The notes under the pieces were generated by a model. It was not told the origin of the DNA. It was given only the letters and a program-made list of their open reading frames with translations, and ran no database searches. Of a DNA stretch of 64,000 nt, positions 49,797 to 59,878 are shown in pieces (the first letter of the stretch is position 1; each line of letters begins with the position of its first letter). This stretch comes from Phyllostachys edulis (taxonomy: Eukaryota; Streptophyta; Magnoliopsida; Poales; Poaceae), in assembly GCA_036346405.1 (NCBI GenBank), contig CM070559.1:41729518-41793517 (forward strand), given 5' to 3'. Made by a program: the position numbers and the translations under genes.

Positions 49797-52700
49797 TTAG
49801 TCATGTTCTTCTTCCTCGACCCTTATGCTGCTTTCGAAAGGAGGCAACTCGTCAAATTGATTGTATTCTTCCTCGTCCACTACATTCTCAACTCCGACAA
49901 TCCTCCTTTTTCCATGAAGAACTTCGTGGCGCTTCTTATTTGCCGGTCGGTAACATAGAAGACTTGAACAACTTGGTTGCTTGATCGAATGGTTCGTCTT
50001 TGTATCCGAACACGTTCGAGGTCCACGGTAGTGACGCCGTGTGGGAGATGGACCCAACGGCACCGAAATAGGGGATCTTGAAAAGCACGTGGTCGAGCTC
50101 CCATATCTCCTCTATTTGCCCATAGTAGGAGCTCCTCACCCATCGGTCTTGAATGCATCTATCACGGACACCGCTGATACGGTTAGTGCTTTTTATATCC
50201 CGAGCTGCGTATAGAATGTGTACCCATTTATGTCGTATCCTCGCCATGTTACAAGCGTAAATGTTGGCCCTTTTGCCAACCATGTCGAGATATCATTGAC
50301 GAGCTCCTAGCAAGTCGCTCCTTCAACCATTGGTTGAACCGCTGCATTGTGTTGTCTCGTGATCCAAACATCGGCGCGGCGGATTACATTGCAAGCACGT
50401 CCTTGTCTTTGGTCGATATCTGAGGACACTTCACCATGTGTTGCAAGACGAGTGAAATGGGCTTGAGCATACGCATCCATATTTGGAGTGATTGCTTTCC
50501 TTAGATGGTCCGATACCCTCGAGCCTCCCTCATGGCGAGATCGAGGCACACCCATCGGTTCGACTGAGCCATGTAATCGGCGAGAACTCAATGACCTCTT
50601 GGTTGCATAACCTTCGGCGATCTTGCCCTCTGGCGAGATCGATTCCGTACATATGACTTGAGAATTCCCATGAACCTCTCGAGCGGGTACATGCTACGTA
50701 GGAACACGGGCCCGCACATCTTTATCTCCCTCACAATATGAACAATGAGATGGACCATGATATCGAAAAACGACGGAGGGAAATACATCTCAAGATCACA
50801 TAGTGTCGTCACCACCTTGTCTGCGAGCATCTAGTCCTTCGAGATCGATGACCTTCTCGAGCAATTGTGTTAAAAAATAACACGACCTCATGATTGTCTC
50901 TCGGACCTTGATCGGCAAAATACTTCTAATTACAGCAGGAGCATTTGTGTCATCAACACATGACAATCATGAGACTTCATGCCAATTAACTTCAAATCTT
51001 TTATCGAAACAAGTTTCTTCATGTTGGCGAATAACCGGACGGAACTTTCACGCCATGCAAGCAAACGCAGATTCGGTTCTCTCGGCCTTGGACGAGTGTA
51101 ACAAGCGAGGGAAGGTACGTTCGTCCTTTATCGGTTCTTGTTGGTGCTAACTCAGTCTGATGTCCATATCAACCAAGTCAAGCCGTGCGTTGACACCATC
51201 CTTTGTTTTATCACGAATGTTCAGTAAGAGACCAATCAAGCTGTCACATACATTCTTCTCTACATGCATGGCGTCGATCGATGGCGAACTTCTAGGTGCT
51301 CCCAATAAGGTAAGTCCCAAAATATTGATCTCTTCTTCCCCATGTTCTTCTTACTTGTCCTCGATTTACATCCCTTTCCAAGCACAACATCTAAATCCTT
51401 AACCATATCATAGACCTCTTTTCCGCTTAAATGCCTTGGAGCCGAACTGTCCTCCTTCTCTCCGTCAATTGTTTCTTCATCTGCGGTATGGGTGAGCCCT
51501 CGAAGGAACCTCACGATGGCGCATGTACACGGCTTTTGCGAGTGATTGACCACACACTCTCGGTATCATCTAAGCGGTGAGTATGTGGCTTTGGCCCTTT
51601 TGTACTCGGCCGACAGATTAGCAAGGGCGGGATAATCATTTATGGTGCGAGAACAACAAGGAACGTAAAGTGAAGTTCTCTCGTTTATACGCATCCCATA
51701 CACCATGCCCTTCAATCCACGGTATTTTTAGATCTTCCATCAATGGTGCTAGGTACACATCAATATCATTCCCGTGTTGCTTGGCCCTTGGATAAGTATC
51801 GACAACAAAATATACTTCCGCTTCATACACAACCAAGGAGGAAGGTTGTAGATCTGAGCGTCACGGGCCAAGTGCTATGTCATTTGCTCATGTTACCGAA
51901 AGGATTCATTCCATCATACTCAATCCAAACCTTATATTCCTCGGTTCGCACCAAGTCTGCAAACCTCCTATCGATGTTTCTCCTTTGGCGCGAATCGGCG
52001 AGGTGTCTTAACTTTCCGTCATTCTTACGCTCCTCGAGTGCCAATCTGGCAGATTTTGCATTCTTTGGGTTCGCAAAAACCGCTTCAAGCGGGAATTACA
52101 GAAGATACCACGCCACCTTAGCAGAGGTCCTTTCTTCACCTCGATTCCCTCGTCGTCATCGATTGCTTCCTCGCTTGTATCGGGATGTGTTGCACACGGA
52201 CATACATGCATGTTTGTATACTCGTTACGGTAGAGGATCTGATCGTTCGGACATGCATGTATTCTTTCTACTTCCATTCCCAATGGACAAAGAACCTTTT
52301 GGCTTTGTAGGTGGTTTTGGGCAACTCATTTCCCTCCGGAAGCATGTCCGCTAAGAGACCTAACAACTCGTGAAACTCTTGTCGGACCAACCGTTGCTTG
52401 CCTTCAATTTCAGCGGTTTAAGCACGGATGACAACCTTGTGTATTCCGACTTGCGGCCGAGAACAAAGGTTTCTCTGAGTCCTCCATCACGCCGAATTGA
52501 ACATACTCCCTCTCATCACGGTTCCTTACGCATCGCTAAGCATCGATCTAGATTGTCATCGTGCGGCCTATCCGAATCGGAACCACAATCGACATTCGGC
52601 ATATCGTTGACTTCTGTATAATATGCATATCGTTGACTTCTGTATAATATGCTCTTCACCGTGATGGTCCAACATGTATAACCCTTTTGAAACCCCTTGA

Positions 52701-52880
52701 ATCAAGTGTGCTTCGATCTGCGCTCGGTTGTTAAACATCTTGATTCTCGCAATCAATGCATGGGCGAGACATATATTCCGCCCCTTATTCAACATATCCT
52801 CCTCGGCGGCTCTTGTAAGCGAACACGCCATTAATGTACTCTTCACTCACACGGTTCTCGGTGTACATCGACCGGTCCAT
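49797..52880 (-). pseudogene. CACTA TNP2-type transposase (broken)
   Basis: The start is probably the ATG at 52880-52878, reading MDRSMYTENRVSEEYINGV. This is the transposase-associated N-terminal domain, lacking the usual Trp codon after MDRS, with CIDCENQ following. Central TNP2 pieces include HLSGKEVYDMVKDLD and IFWDLPYWEHLEVRH (51470-51270). The DUF4218-like domain reads MYFPPSFFDIMVHLIVHIV (about 50790-50730), and the C-terminal DUF4216-like region reads QVVQVFYVTDRQIRSATKFF and RRIVGVENVVDEEEYNQFD (49990-49820). The protein catalyses excision and insertion of the element. At least eight frame breaks are seen. Confidence 0.88.
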
Positions 52881-53529
52881 CACACGGTTCGTATTGAAAA
52901 CCACGAAAATAAATAAAAGGGTGATGACTTTCAAAGCGTATTTTACGAGGCTTAATTACGATTTTTCATTTTTACATTTTTTCGGATTTTATTAACTTAC
53001 ATGTGGGCCCTACTTGTCGCTGACTCATTTTTATTTCATGATTTTATTTATAAAATCTATGGCGATCCCACATGTCATAGACTCGTTAGTTTATTAACTA
53101 AATGATTAAAAAGCAGTAGGATTAATTTGAAGCTCAAAGCGGGCTTAGGGGTGACATCGCATTGCTATATAGTCGTGGCTCTCGGCCCTAAGGTCTACTT
53201 TGAGGCGAACCGACGGTGATGTCCCATGGGCGCTGAAACTAGCGATTTGGCGTAACGCTGAAACTACTCAAATTAAAGGATGCTTATGCTTGATATCTCA
53301 CCTCGATCACGAGGAAGGTGTCAATGAAAGTCGGGAAGGTCAAAGGCGCGGTGGTCGTCGATCGGTGAACAGGCGACGGCGGCAAGCTCCTCGGCGACAA
53401 TATCTGGTGAAATGGACGGTAGGCTCGGTGAGGTGAGGCGATGTACTCAAACCGACGCGAACGGCGATGGACCTATCGTGGCGCCAGAGATATGGAGATC
53501 AAGAAGACTATATCTGTTTTGGCGGGGGC

Positions 53530-53890
53530 GGAGCTATATATATCGTCTGTGATGAGTTAATTATCACGGACGGTTTTAACAAAACCGCCTCGTGATATTG
53601 GGCAATATCACGAGCGGTTCATGTTTGGAACCGTCGTGAAGTATCACAGACGGTTCTAACCAAAAAGCATGCGTGATATTGGGTGATATCACAGACGGTT
53701 CATGTTTGGAACCGTCGTGAAGTATCACGAGCGGTTTCAAACATGAACCGTCGTGATATGACATCTTCCTGCAGCGGTTTTAAGCGCGGAGAATAACACG
53801 AGCGGTGGGTAACAAAAACCGCTCGAGATTGTGTTTATCTGAGCGGTTTCGATGAACCGTCTGTGATCAGGCGTCCAGTATTAGCATTTC
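53530..53890. repeat. CACTA 5' subterminal repeats
   Basis: About ten direct and inverted copies of TATCACGAGCGGTT / AACCGTCGTGATAT-type units lie just inside the right TIR. Intact units read ATCACAGACGGTT, while others have CACGAGCGG or CCGTCGTG, losing the CAG/CTG. Confidence 0.88.
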
Positions 53891-54142
53891 TGTAGTAGTG
53901 GCCGCTACCCCAGTCGATTGCTTGTGGCAGATTAACTGGACTCTACTATGTCTTCTTCGTCTTCCGCTGTGTTATTTATTGTTAGCCTGTAAGCCTCTTT
54001 TGTAATAAACTCTATTGATTATTAATATAATCATGCGATTTATGGATGTTACCATATATGTTTACTGTGTGAACTAGCTACTGATCATGGGACTAGTTCA
54101 AAAATGCACAGAGGATTTAGGGTGTTAATCCCGGGTCCGACA

Positions 54143-54460
54143 TTGCTCTATTGTTTCTTCCGAGAAACAATCACGCGATCGTCTATGATAGATGCAACCA
54201 CTGCTCTTGAGGTGATGGGTTCGGGTTGGGAGGGGTCACAGTAAATCTCCAACGCCGACTAGCTTGCCTCGATGGTGATCTTCCTCACCTTGGAGGGTGC
54301 ATCGCCGGTTGTCTTCATTTTACTGCCCGAAGCGAGGATAAAAAAAAGCGAAGAAGATAAACAAAAAGTGGATCCTACGAAAATTACTACATGTGAGGAA
54401 TTGTTTTACTTAAAATCTGGATATAAAAAAACTATCCCAAAAAAAGCTCCAAAAAAATAG
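54143..54460 (-). pseudogene. 5' continuation of the Ulp1-like pseudogene (fragment)
   Basis: Across the solo LTR from 41002, the minus strand carries coding-like text such as IIDDRVIVSRKKQ near 54200-54160 and KMKTTGDAPSKVRKITIEAS near 54325-54265, with stops between. A shared basic, low-complexity style and TTTACTG motifs tie it to 37689-41002. The plus strand has a 62-codon Lys-rich frame at 54272-54460. I cannot decide which strand, if either, was coding there. Confidence 0.35.
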
Positions 54461-54539
54461 GGAAGAAGAAATCACCCCAGTATAACGAGAAATTATGAAA
54501 AATAGGGGGTAAATTACTATGCGGGACCCTAGAAAACCC

Positions 54540-54860
54540 CACTTCATGAGAGAGGAAGTGACCCAAAACAAAAGAAACAGCCGTATTCTATAACCTTCGG
54601 GATGCGGGTGGGTCGAAGGGTGCTGAAAATGAAGATCGCCTCTGCTCCTGAAGGGAATGCGGGCCGGTATAGCTCGTCGGGGACCTTGCTTTTTTCGTTG
54701 CTTTGAGGGATGAGCACGCCGCCGGAAAGAGAAAATACGATTTGCTGTAGTGCGGGGAAACGACCCAGACAATGCAGCCCCCACACACATAATATATGTG
54801 ACTTCCGCGCCTGTTCAAAAAAAGGAAAAGGAAAAAAAATATAAGCGGTTATACGCAATG
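54540..54860. other. Unidentified block with open frames on the minus strand
   Basis: Two long overlapping minus-strand open frames (54410-54790 and 54544-54858) pass through a block with different composition from its surroundings and few TTTACTG motifs. No domain is recognised. It could be a captured exon or organelle-derived DNA; neither is shown. Confidence 0.3.
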
Positions 54861-55189
54861 AACGCTGGTATCAATTACTACATATTACGTTGATATTACT
54901 GTCTCATACTTTTACCACAGTTGTTTAATGCATTTACTATATGGTGCTAGTAACGTTACTATTACATGTCTGGTTTTCTTAATTAATATATGGCCGGCTA
55001 GGTTTACTAAGTTGTGAGTACGTTTTTACTATCAACGTTGCATGTGAGCGGAAGGTTCTATTAAGCGTCGACCAAACGATGCCTTGAGCACATCAATGCT
55101 GCTTCGGCTCTCGATACGTCTTTTTGTCTTGCTCATCGACGTTACTCCTGGTTTTATTAGAATGATCACCTGCCACCAGAAGATGGATT

Positions 55190-55790
55190 ATCACATTGCT
55201 CTACTCTCTTTCGCACCCTCCATCAAAAACTAGTAGAGTTCAGAAAAATGGCTCCCCACTCTTCTCCCCTGATGCCTGCGTTGATGGCCTACCTAGCTAT
55301 TATGTACGTGCACCTCTCCGGCCATGCATTAGCGGATGCTACGGAGGGGCCTTGTACTATCAGTGTCCTACCGCCTCCGCCGGACATTATGTGAGGCACG
55401 TGTCGGCGATGTTCCACCATCTGGATGTTCTACTCCGCCGCGTCTTCCGTGTCGTCTGCAGCTTCCAGTGAGCTAACCTCACCATCGTCGTGGTCCTCCA
55501 GAACGATGTTGCACATCTCCTAAATGATTACCATTGCTTCAACCGCTTCATCAAGGCGGCGAGCAACTGAGTCTACCTTTCCGAGACCCCTCGAGCAAGG
55601 GAAGAGAGCATATGGGCACAATTCGATTTGATTCTTCAGTCAGAGCGTCTTTAGGCGACACTCGAATGGGCGCGTCAGTGGGTGGACACATTTCGGGCTT
55701 CGTTCGCTGATCCTGAATCGTCTGATGTCGACGACGTTGCCTACGAAGTTTTGAAGACGGAGATAGCAGGCTTCCTCCACCACTAGAAAA
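55190..55790 (+). pseudogene. Decayed plus-strand coding fragment
   Basis: A GC-richer block begins near ATG 55247 (MAPHSSPLMPALMAYLAIMY). In shifting frames it ends with DPESSDVDDVAYEVLKTEIA before a TAG at about 55783. It looks like a captured host or element gene that has lost its frame. No family assignment. Confidence 0.3.
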
Positions 55791-56553
55791 AACTTTGATT
55801 ATTTAGGTTTCTATTTTTTTTAATCTTTGTAAGAAGCGACTGGCCACACTGTTTGGCCATATATAAATACAAAATAAAAAAAAATCGGTTGAATTTGTAT
55901 TTAATGTCTACAATGAAACCGTTTACAGTGTGACATGTTTTATATTACTGCCTTCACAATATATTCGGTTTGAATTTGTGTTATCGTCTACGGTGAAACT
56001 GTTTACTGTTCTACAAACGTCTTTTTACTTCATTGGTATGACGTTATTAACACTAACTTTTTACCTTAAAAAAAAGAGATTGCAAACAACGGTGGTACAA
56101 AAGAGAAGCCGATTATTGTGTACGATGTTAAGTTTTACTAACTAATGTAGGAGCTTAGAGAAAGAAACGCATTCCCCTGAAACATGCAGTAAAAGGGATA
56201 CATGTATTACTGTTACGACGCCTGATATTTACCATCGAATCGAGACCCTCACGGGCTCGGACGTTTCTGGGTCGCCTCTGTAGTTGGTGGGCCGGCCGTA
56301 TGGGATTGCTTGTGCGCGCATCAAACCTAGCATGCGTCGCGCGCGGTGGGCTGCCTAAGCGTAGAATAACTATTCTACGCTTGGCTACATAATATTATAT
56401 ATAGACACACACATGTAGTTATTCTAGCTAGGGTGGAACCATAGTTAAAGAGTAGGGTCATATAAGCACAACAACATCTGGTCTAAACCTGTGGTAATAC
56501 TATGTACATGTAGCAATATATATATGTACATGTTGACCTTAGTCGTGTAAGCA

Positions 56554-58840
56554 AGAATTATTAGCCGTATTAGTACGTTTTCACCACGTATTTACAGAAA
56601 TAGTAGTCCCCAAATTTTTTTTGCAAAAATAGCCCCCTACCGCACGGTGGCCATGCGGCAGGGCCTCCCCGGCCGCCACGTCGCCTGTTACCGCATGGCC
56701 ACCGTGAGGTGAGGTTTTTTTTTTAAAAAAAGCACTTGCCGCATTTTTTAAAAAAAACTTGCCGCATGGCCACCATGCAGCAAGGCACTGTAGAGCCCCT
56801 GCCGCATGGTCGTTGTGCGGTAGTGCACGGTAGCATTTTTTTCCTTCCCTTTTTTTTTGTTTTTTAAATCATTTAAATATACTTTTTGGAGGAATTTTTA
56901 AATATAGCCCATGAGCTCCAAAAAATATGAATTTTTTTTGTGGAGCCTTCTTACATAATGTACTTACTTTTGTAATTTTTTAAAATTTTATCCATTCTGT
57001 ATTTTTCTTGAAAATTCATTTAAGTATACCATTTGTAGGAATTTTTTAATATAGAAAATGAGATCCAAACATTATGAATTTTTTTAAAGGATCCTTACAC
57101 AGTGGACTTGATTGTGTAATATTTTTTAGAATTTTATATGTTCTGAAAATATCTCAAAAATTAAGGGTTTATGTCTCGAAAATTAGGGTTTTAGGTTTCG
57201 GAAATTAGGGCTTCATGATTTTGTGTGACTTGGAATGTGTGAAGTTTAGTACCACATGGACCACTACTTGCAACAGTAAGATTGCTATAGCAGTAGTGCC
57301 AGAATTTGAACTCCCATAGTAGTACTAATCATACTACTATTGTTTAGATTTTGGGTACCATACTATTTTCTTTCGCTTCGAGTAGTACTAATCATACTAC
57401 TATTATTTAGATTTTGGTAGTGAATAACATGGCCCCTGTCTTTAGTTTTTCACCGAGTTAGATTGCTATAGCAGTTGTGGTAGAATTAGAACTCCCAATG
57501 TCTTTAGCAAACAATTTGGCCTGATTCGAATCTGTACTACAGCAACACCGCAAGATGCAACAGGATAAGTACTATTACAACGATGTTAAAAGAAGTTCTG
57601 TGTTTGCTCCGAGGGGTTAGAAACTCTAATAATTAAGGCTTTCTAGGAGTTAAGTTGGCCTCATACGAGCTTAATTGGAGTAATACTACTATTATTACTA
57701 TCTAGGGTGAACATGAAATCATGCCGTCATTTCATATGGTACTAAACTACCCACATTTCAAGTCAGATGAAATCATGTCGTCAGTTGTTAGTAAGGGAAA
57801 CAAATGGTTCACTAAGGGTTCGCGGCATGGAAAAAACACTCTGTCATGTCGCTGTCCCAGGAATCTTTCATGCGTCATCTTACTCATTAGCTTAAAGGCA
57901 CGATCAAAGTTACCCCCCTTTACGTTGCCCATCAATCAGCACAAGAACTAAATAAAATAGTTCACTAGGCCCTTCACGTCCCATCCAGGAATTCTTAGAG
58001 TAGTCACAGTGCCAGGAATTCCAGAGGTGTTGTCGAGGTGCAGCACTGCGGGCAAGGGGGGACATCAGCGATGGGGCAACAGACGTGCGGAGGAGGGAGG
58101 CCGTGCGTTGGCCTAAACCCTTAATGAGTGTCTCTTACCTAGAGTGGTCCATGTGGTACTAAACTTCACACATTCCAAGTCACATGAAATCATGAAGCCC
58201 TAATTTCTGAAACCTAAAACCCTAATTTTCGAGACCTAAACCCTTATTTTTCGAGACATTTTTAGAACATATAAAATTCTGAAAAACATTACACAATCAA
58301 GTCCACTGTGTAAGGAGCCTTTAAAAAATCATAATGTTTGGATTTCATTTTCTATATTAAAAAATTCCTACAAACAGTATACTTAAATGAATTTTTGAGA
58401 AAAATGCAAAACGGATAATTTTAAAAAAAAAATTACACAAGCAAGTACATTGCGTCAGGAGGGTCCAAAAAAATTCATAATTTTTGTAGCTCATTTGCTA
58501 TATCTAAAAATTCATACAAAAAACTATATTTAAATTATTAAAAAAACAAAAAAAATGCTATAGTGCGATGCCGCATGATGATCGTGCGGCAGGGGCTGCT
58601 ACAGTGCCTTGCCACACAAGTGCTTTTTTAAAAAAAAAAGATAAGAAAAGAAAAATGCGGCAATTGTAAAAAAAAAAAAACTCACCGCACGGTGGCCGTG
58701 TGGCAGCAGGCCACGTGGCGGTTAGAGAGGCACTGCCGCACGACCACTGTATGGCAGAGGGCTATTTTTGAAAAAAAAAATTGAGGATGGCTATTTCTGT
58801 AAATACACGGTGAAAACATGCTAATACGGCTAAAAATTCT
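56554..58840. mobile_element. Foldback element with long terminal inverted arms
   Basis: The left arm 56554-57265 and right arm 58143-58840 are inverted copies of each other over about 700 bp. They open with AGAATTATTAGCCGTATTAG versus AGAATTTTTAGCCGTATTAG. The arms contain repeated CCGCA(C/T)GG(T/C)GGCC(A/G)TG units separated by A/T homopolymers, and an inner part with three short AATTAGGG-like motifs. The loop (about 880 bp) has direct repeats of TAGTACTAATCATACTACTATT (57320 and 57384 regions) and no transposase. The target duplication is not resolved. It is a long-TIR, non-autonomous DNA element, possibly Mutator-like. Confidence 0.8.
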
Positions 58841-59782
58841 ATAAACAATATTCTGTATATGTAGGAGTATTATACAGTGACCCCAAATCTAATGACTCAT
58901 TTAAGGGCATCCAACCCTGGACAATATGTTTTGCGACTAGAACCTGATCCAATTATTGGTTGACAAACTTTTGCATCGGAAATAAGAGAAAATAAACGAA
59001 GCACGAAAAGGATCGTGACTTTGCAAGTGATGACATATAGGTCGGCCTCCTCCCGCATGCAATCCTGCCAACGAGACAAAAAAAACCAAGGGAGCAACGC
59101 ATGTATACCATAATACCACGGCTAGGTGTAAGTGCAATCAGTTTATGAGCCCCTTTTTTTTGTTCCGGTGCTGCATGCCACCTTGTGGCAGGACCGCAGG
59201 AGGAAAGAAGCCAACTTTTGTGCCCATAGCATGAACCAACGAAATATCCTGTAGCCTTCCAACGATATGAGGCTCACCTAACATGGATGGTCTCGTTGGT
59301 GGTATGCGGCTGTTTCGGTCTTTTGAGATGCATATGCACGGTACCTGGGGCGCATGTCACAAAATGGACACTGTTACCGCGTCAACTAAAATCAGTCCAC
59401 TTGTTTTTTTCTTTGCTAACACTAAGCCGACATGTAAGATGTACGTAGTAACCAAGTAATATGATATGCGGACAATATCTTCTGTGAACAACTGGAATAC
59501 AACTGTGAACAGAGACATGCACACTGTATGCCGTTGTTAAATTGCCTGAAATTGCAATATTTTCGGGAGAGTAAATAAGGATCGCACGAGTGTAGTATTA
59601 AATCAGCAAGAGTTGCGAGTTTCGGAGGGGGAAAAAATCAGCAAAATTTGTGGCGTTGGAGAGGGCTACACAAAATTCCAAGCGTAGAGCGAAAACTACC
59701 GTGCTGCGTGGATGAAAACTGTGGAGCCATGCTGATTTCTGAAGCGCCGCGTCATGCGGGAGCTCGGCTGCCCGCGTATTCC
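58841..59782. other. Upstream region of the nitrate reductase gene
   Basis: No gene is seen. This is about 940 bp between the foldback element and the TATA box. Short open frames on the minus strand are not supported. It is the likely promoter/enhancer region of the nitrate reductase gene. I did not identify a specific nitrate-responsive element by eye. Confidence 0.5.
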
Positions 59783-59790
59783 TATATATA
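59783..59790 (+). promoter_or_regulatory. TATA box of the nitrate reductase gene
   Basis: TATATATA in CCTATATATACTAGCATC, 89-96 bp before the ATG. Transcription would start near 59815, giving a leader of roughly 65 bp. Confidence 0.7.
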
Positions 59791-59878
59791 CTAGCATCAC
59801 ACTGCTTCTCTTGGCACAAATTCCGCGCCTTTCCAGACAAGCAAAGCGCTAGCTACAACCGAGCACCTGTCCTGCAGC

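Larger units (their letters stand above)
44749..53900 (-). mobile_element. CACTA (En/Spm) DNA transposon, 9.15 kb
   Basis: Terminal inverted repeats are CACTACTACAGAAA at 44749-44762 and its complement ending at 53900, flanked by the 3-bp target duplication GCC (44746-44748 and 53901-53903) required for this superfamily. Subterminal arrays of a CAGACGGTT-type motif in both orientations occupy both ends. Two minus-strand genes lie inside: a TNP2-type transposase (49797-52880) and a Transposase_24/Ulp1-like second gene (about 46180-48500). The coding frames are broken in the sequence as given, partly at CTG/CAG sites. Confidence 0.93.
41003..54142 (+). mobile_element. Gypsy solo LTR, itself interrupted by a CACTA element
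   Basis: The LTR starts TGTAACATCCC and ends GGTCCGACA, with perfect 5-bp target duplications TTGCT (40998-41002 and 54143-54147). Without the CACTA insertion it is about 3.98 kb. It resembles the three gypsy LTRs at the left of the window in overall plan and in long stretches (for example GTGTAACTTGCGAGCACGG near 44645), but it is clearly more diverged, so it is a sister subfamily. No internal region is attached, so it arose by LTR-LTR recombination after an older insertion into the Ulp1-like gene. Confidence 0.9.
37131..56382. mobile_element. Candidate old DNA transposon carrying a Ulp1-like gene
   Basis: Both ends have related, partly palindromic tips. The left reads AATAGCTATTCTACCG at about 37143-37158. 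The right reads GTAGAATAACTATTCTAC at 56361-56378, inverted relative to the left. Next to both tips are ACCCTCACG(C/G)G motifs (three copies at 37235-37335, one near 56248). Both flanks of the inserted solo LTR share the same TTTACTG-rich texture, so 37.2-41.0 kb and 54.15-56.25 kb were once contiguous. Capture of Ulp1-like genes by Mutator-like elements is known in rice. I found no 9-bp target duplication, so the class is unproven. Confidence 0.35.

Noticed and set aside
54540..54860. Firm call of mitochondrial DNA
   Set aside because: The texture is suggestive, but I could not identify any organelle gene, so it is reported only as unidentified.
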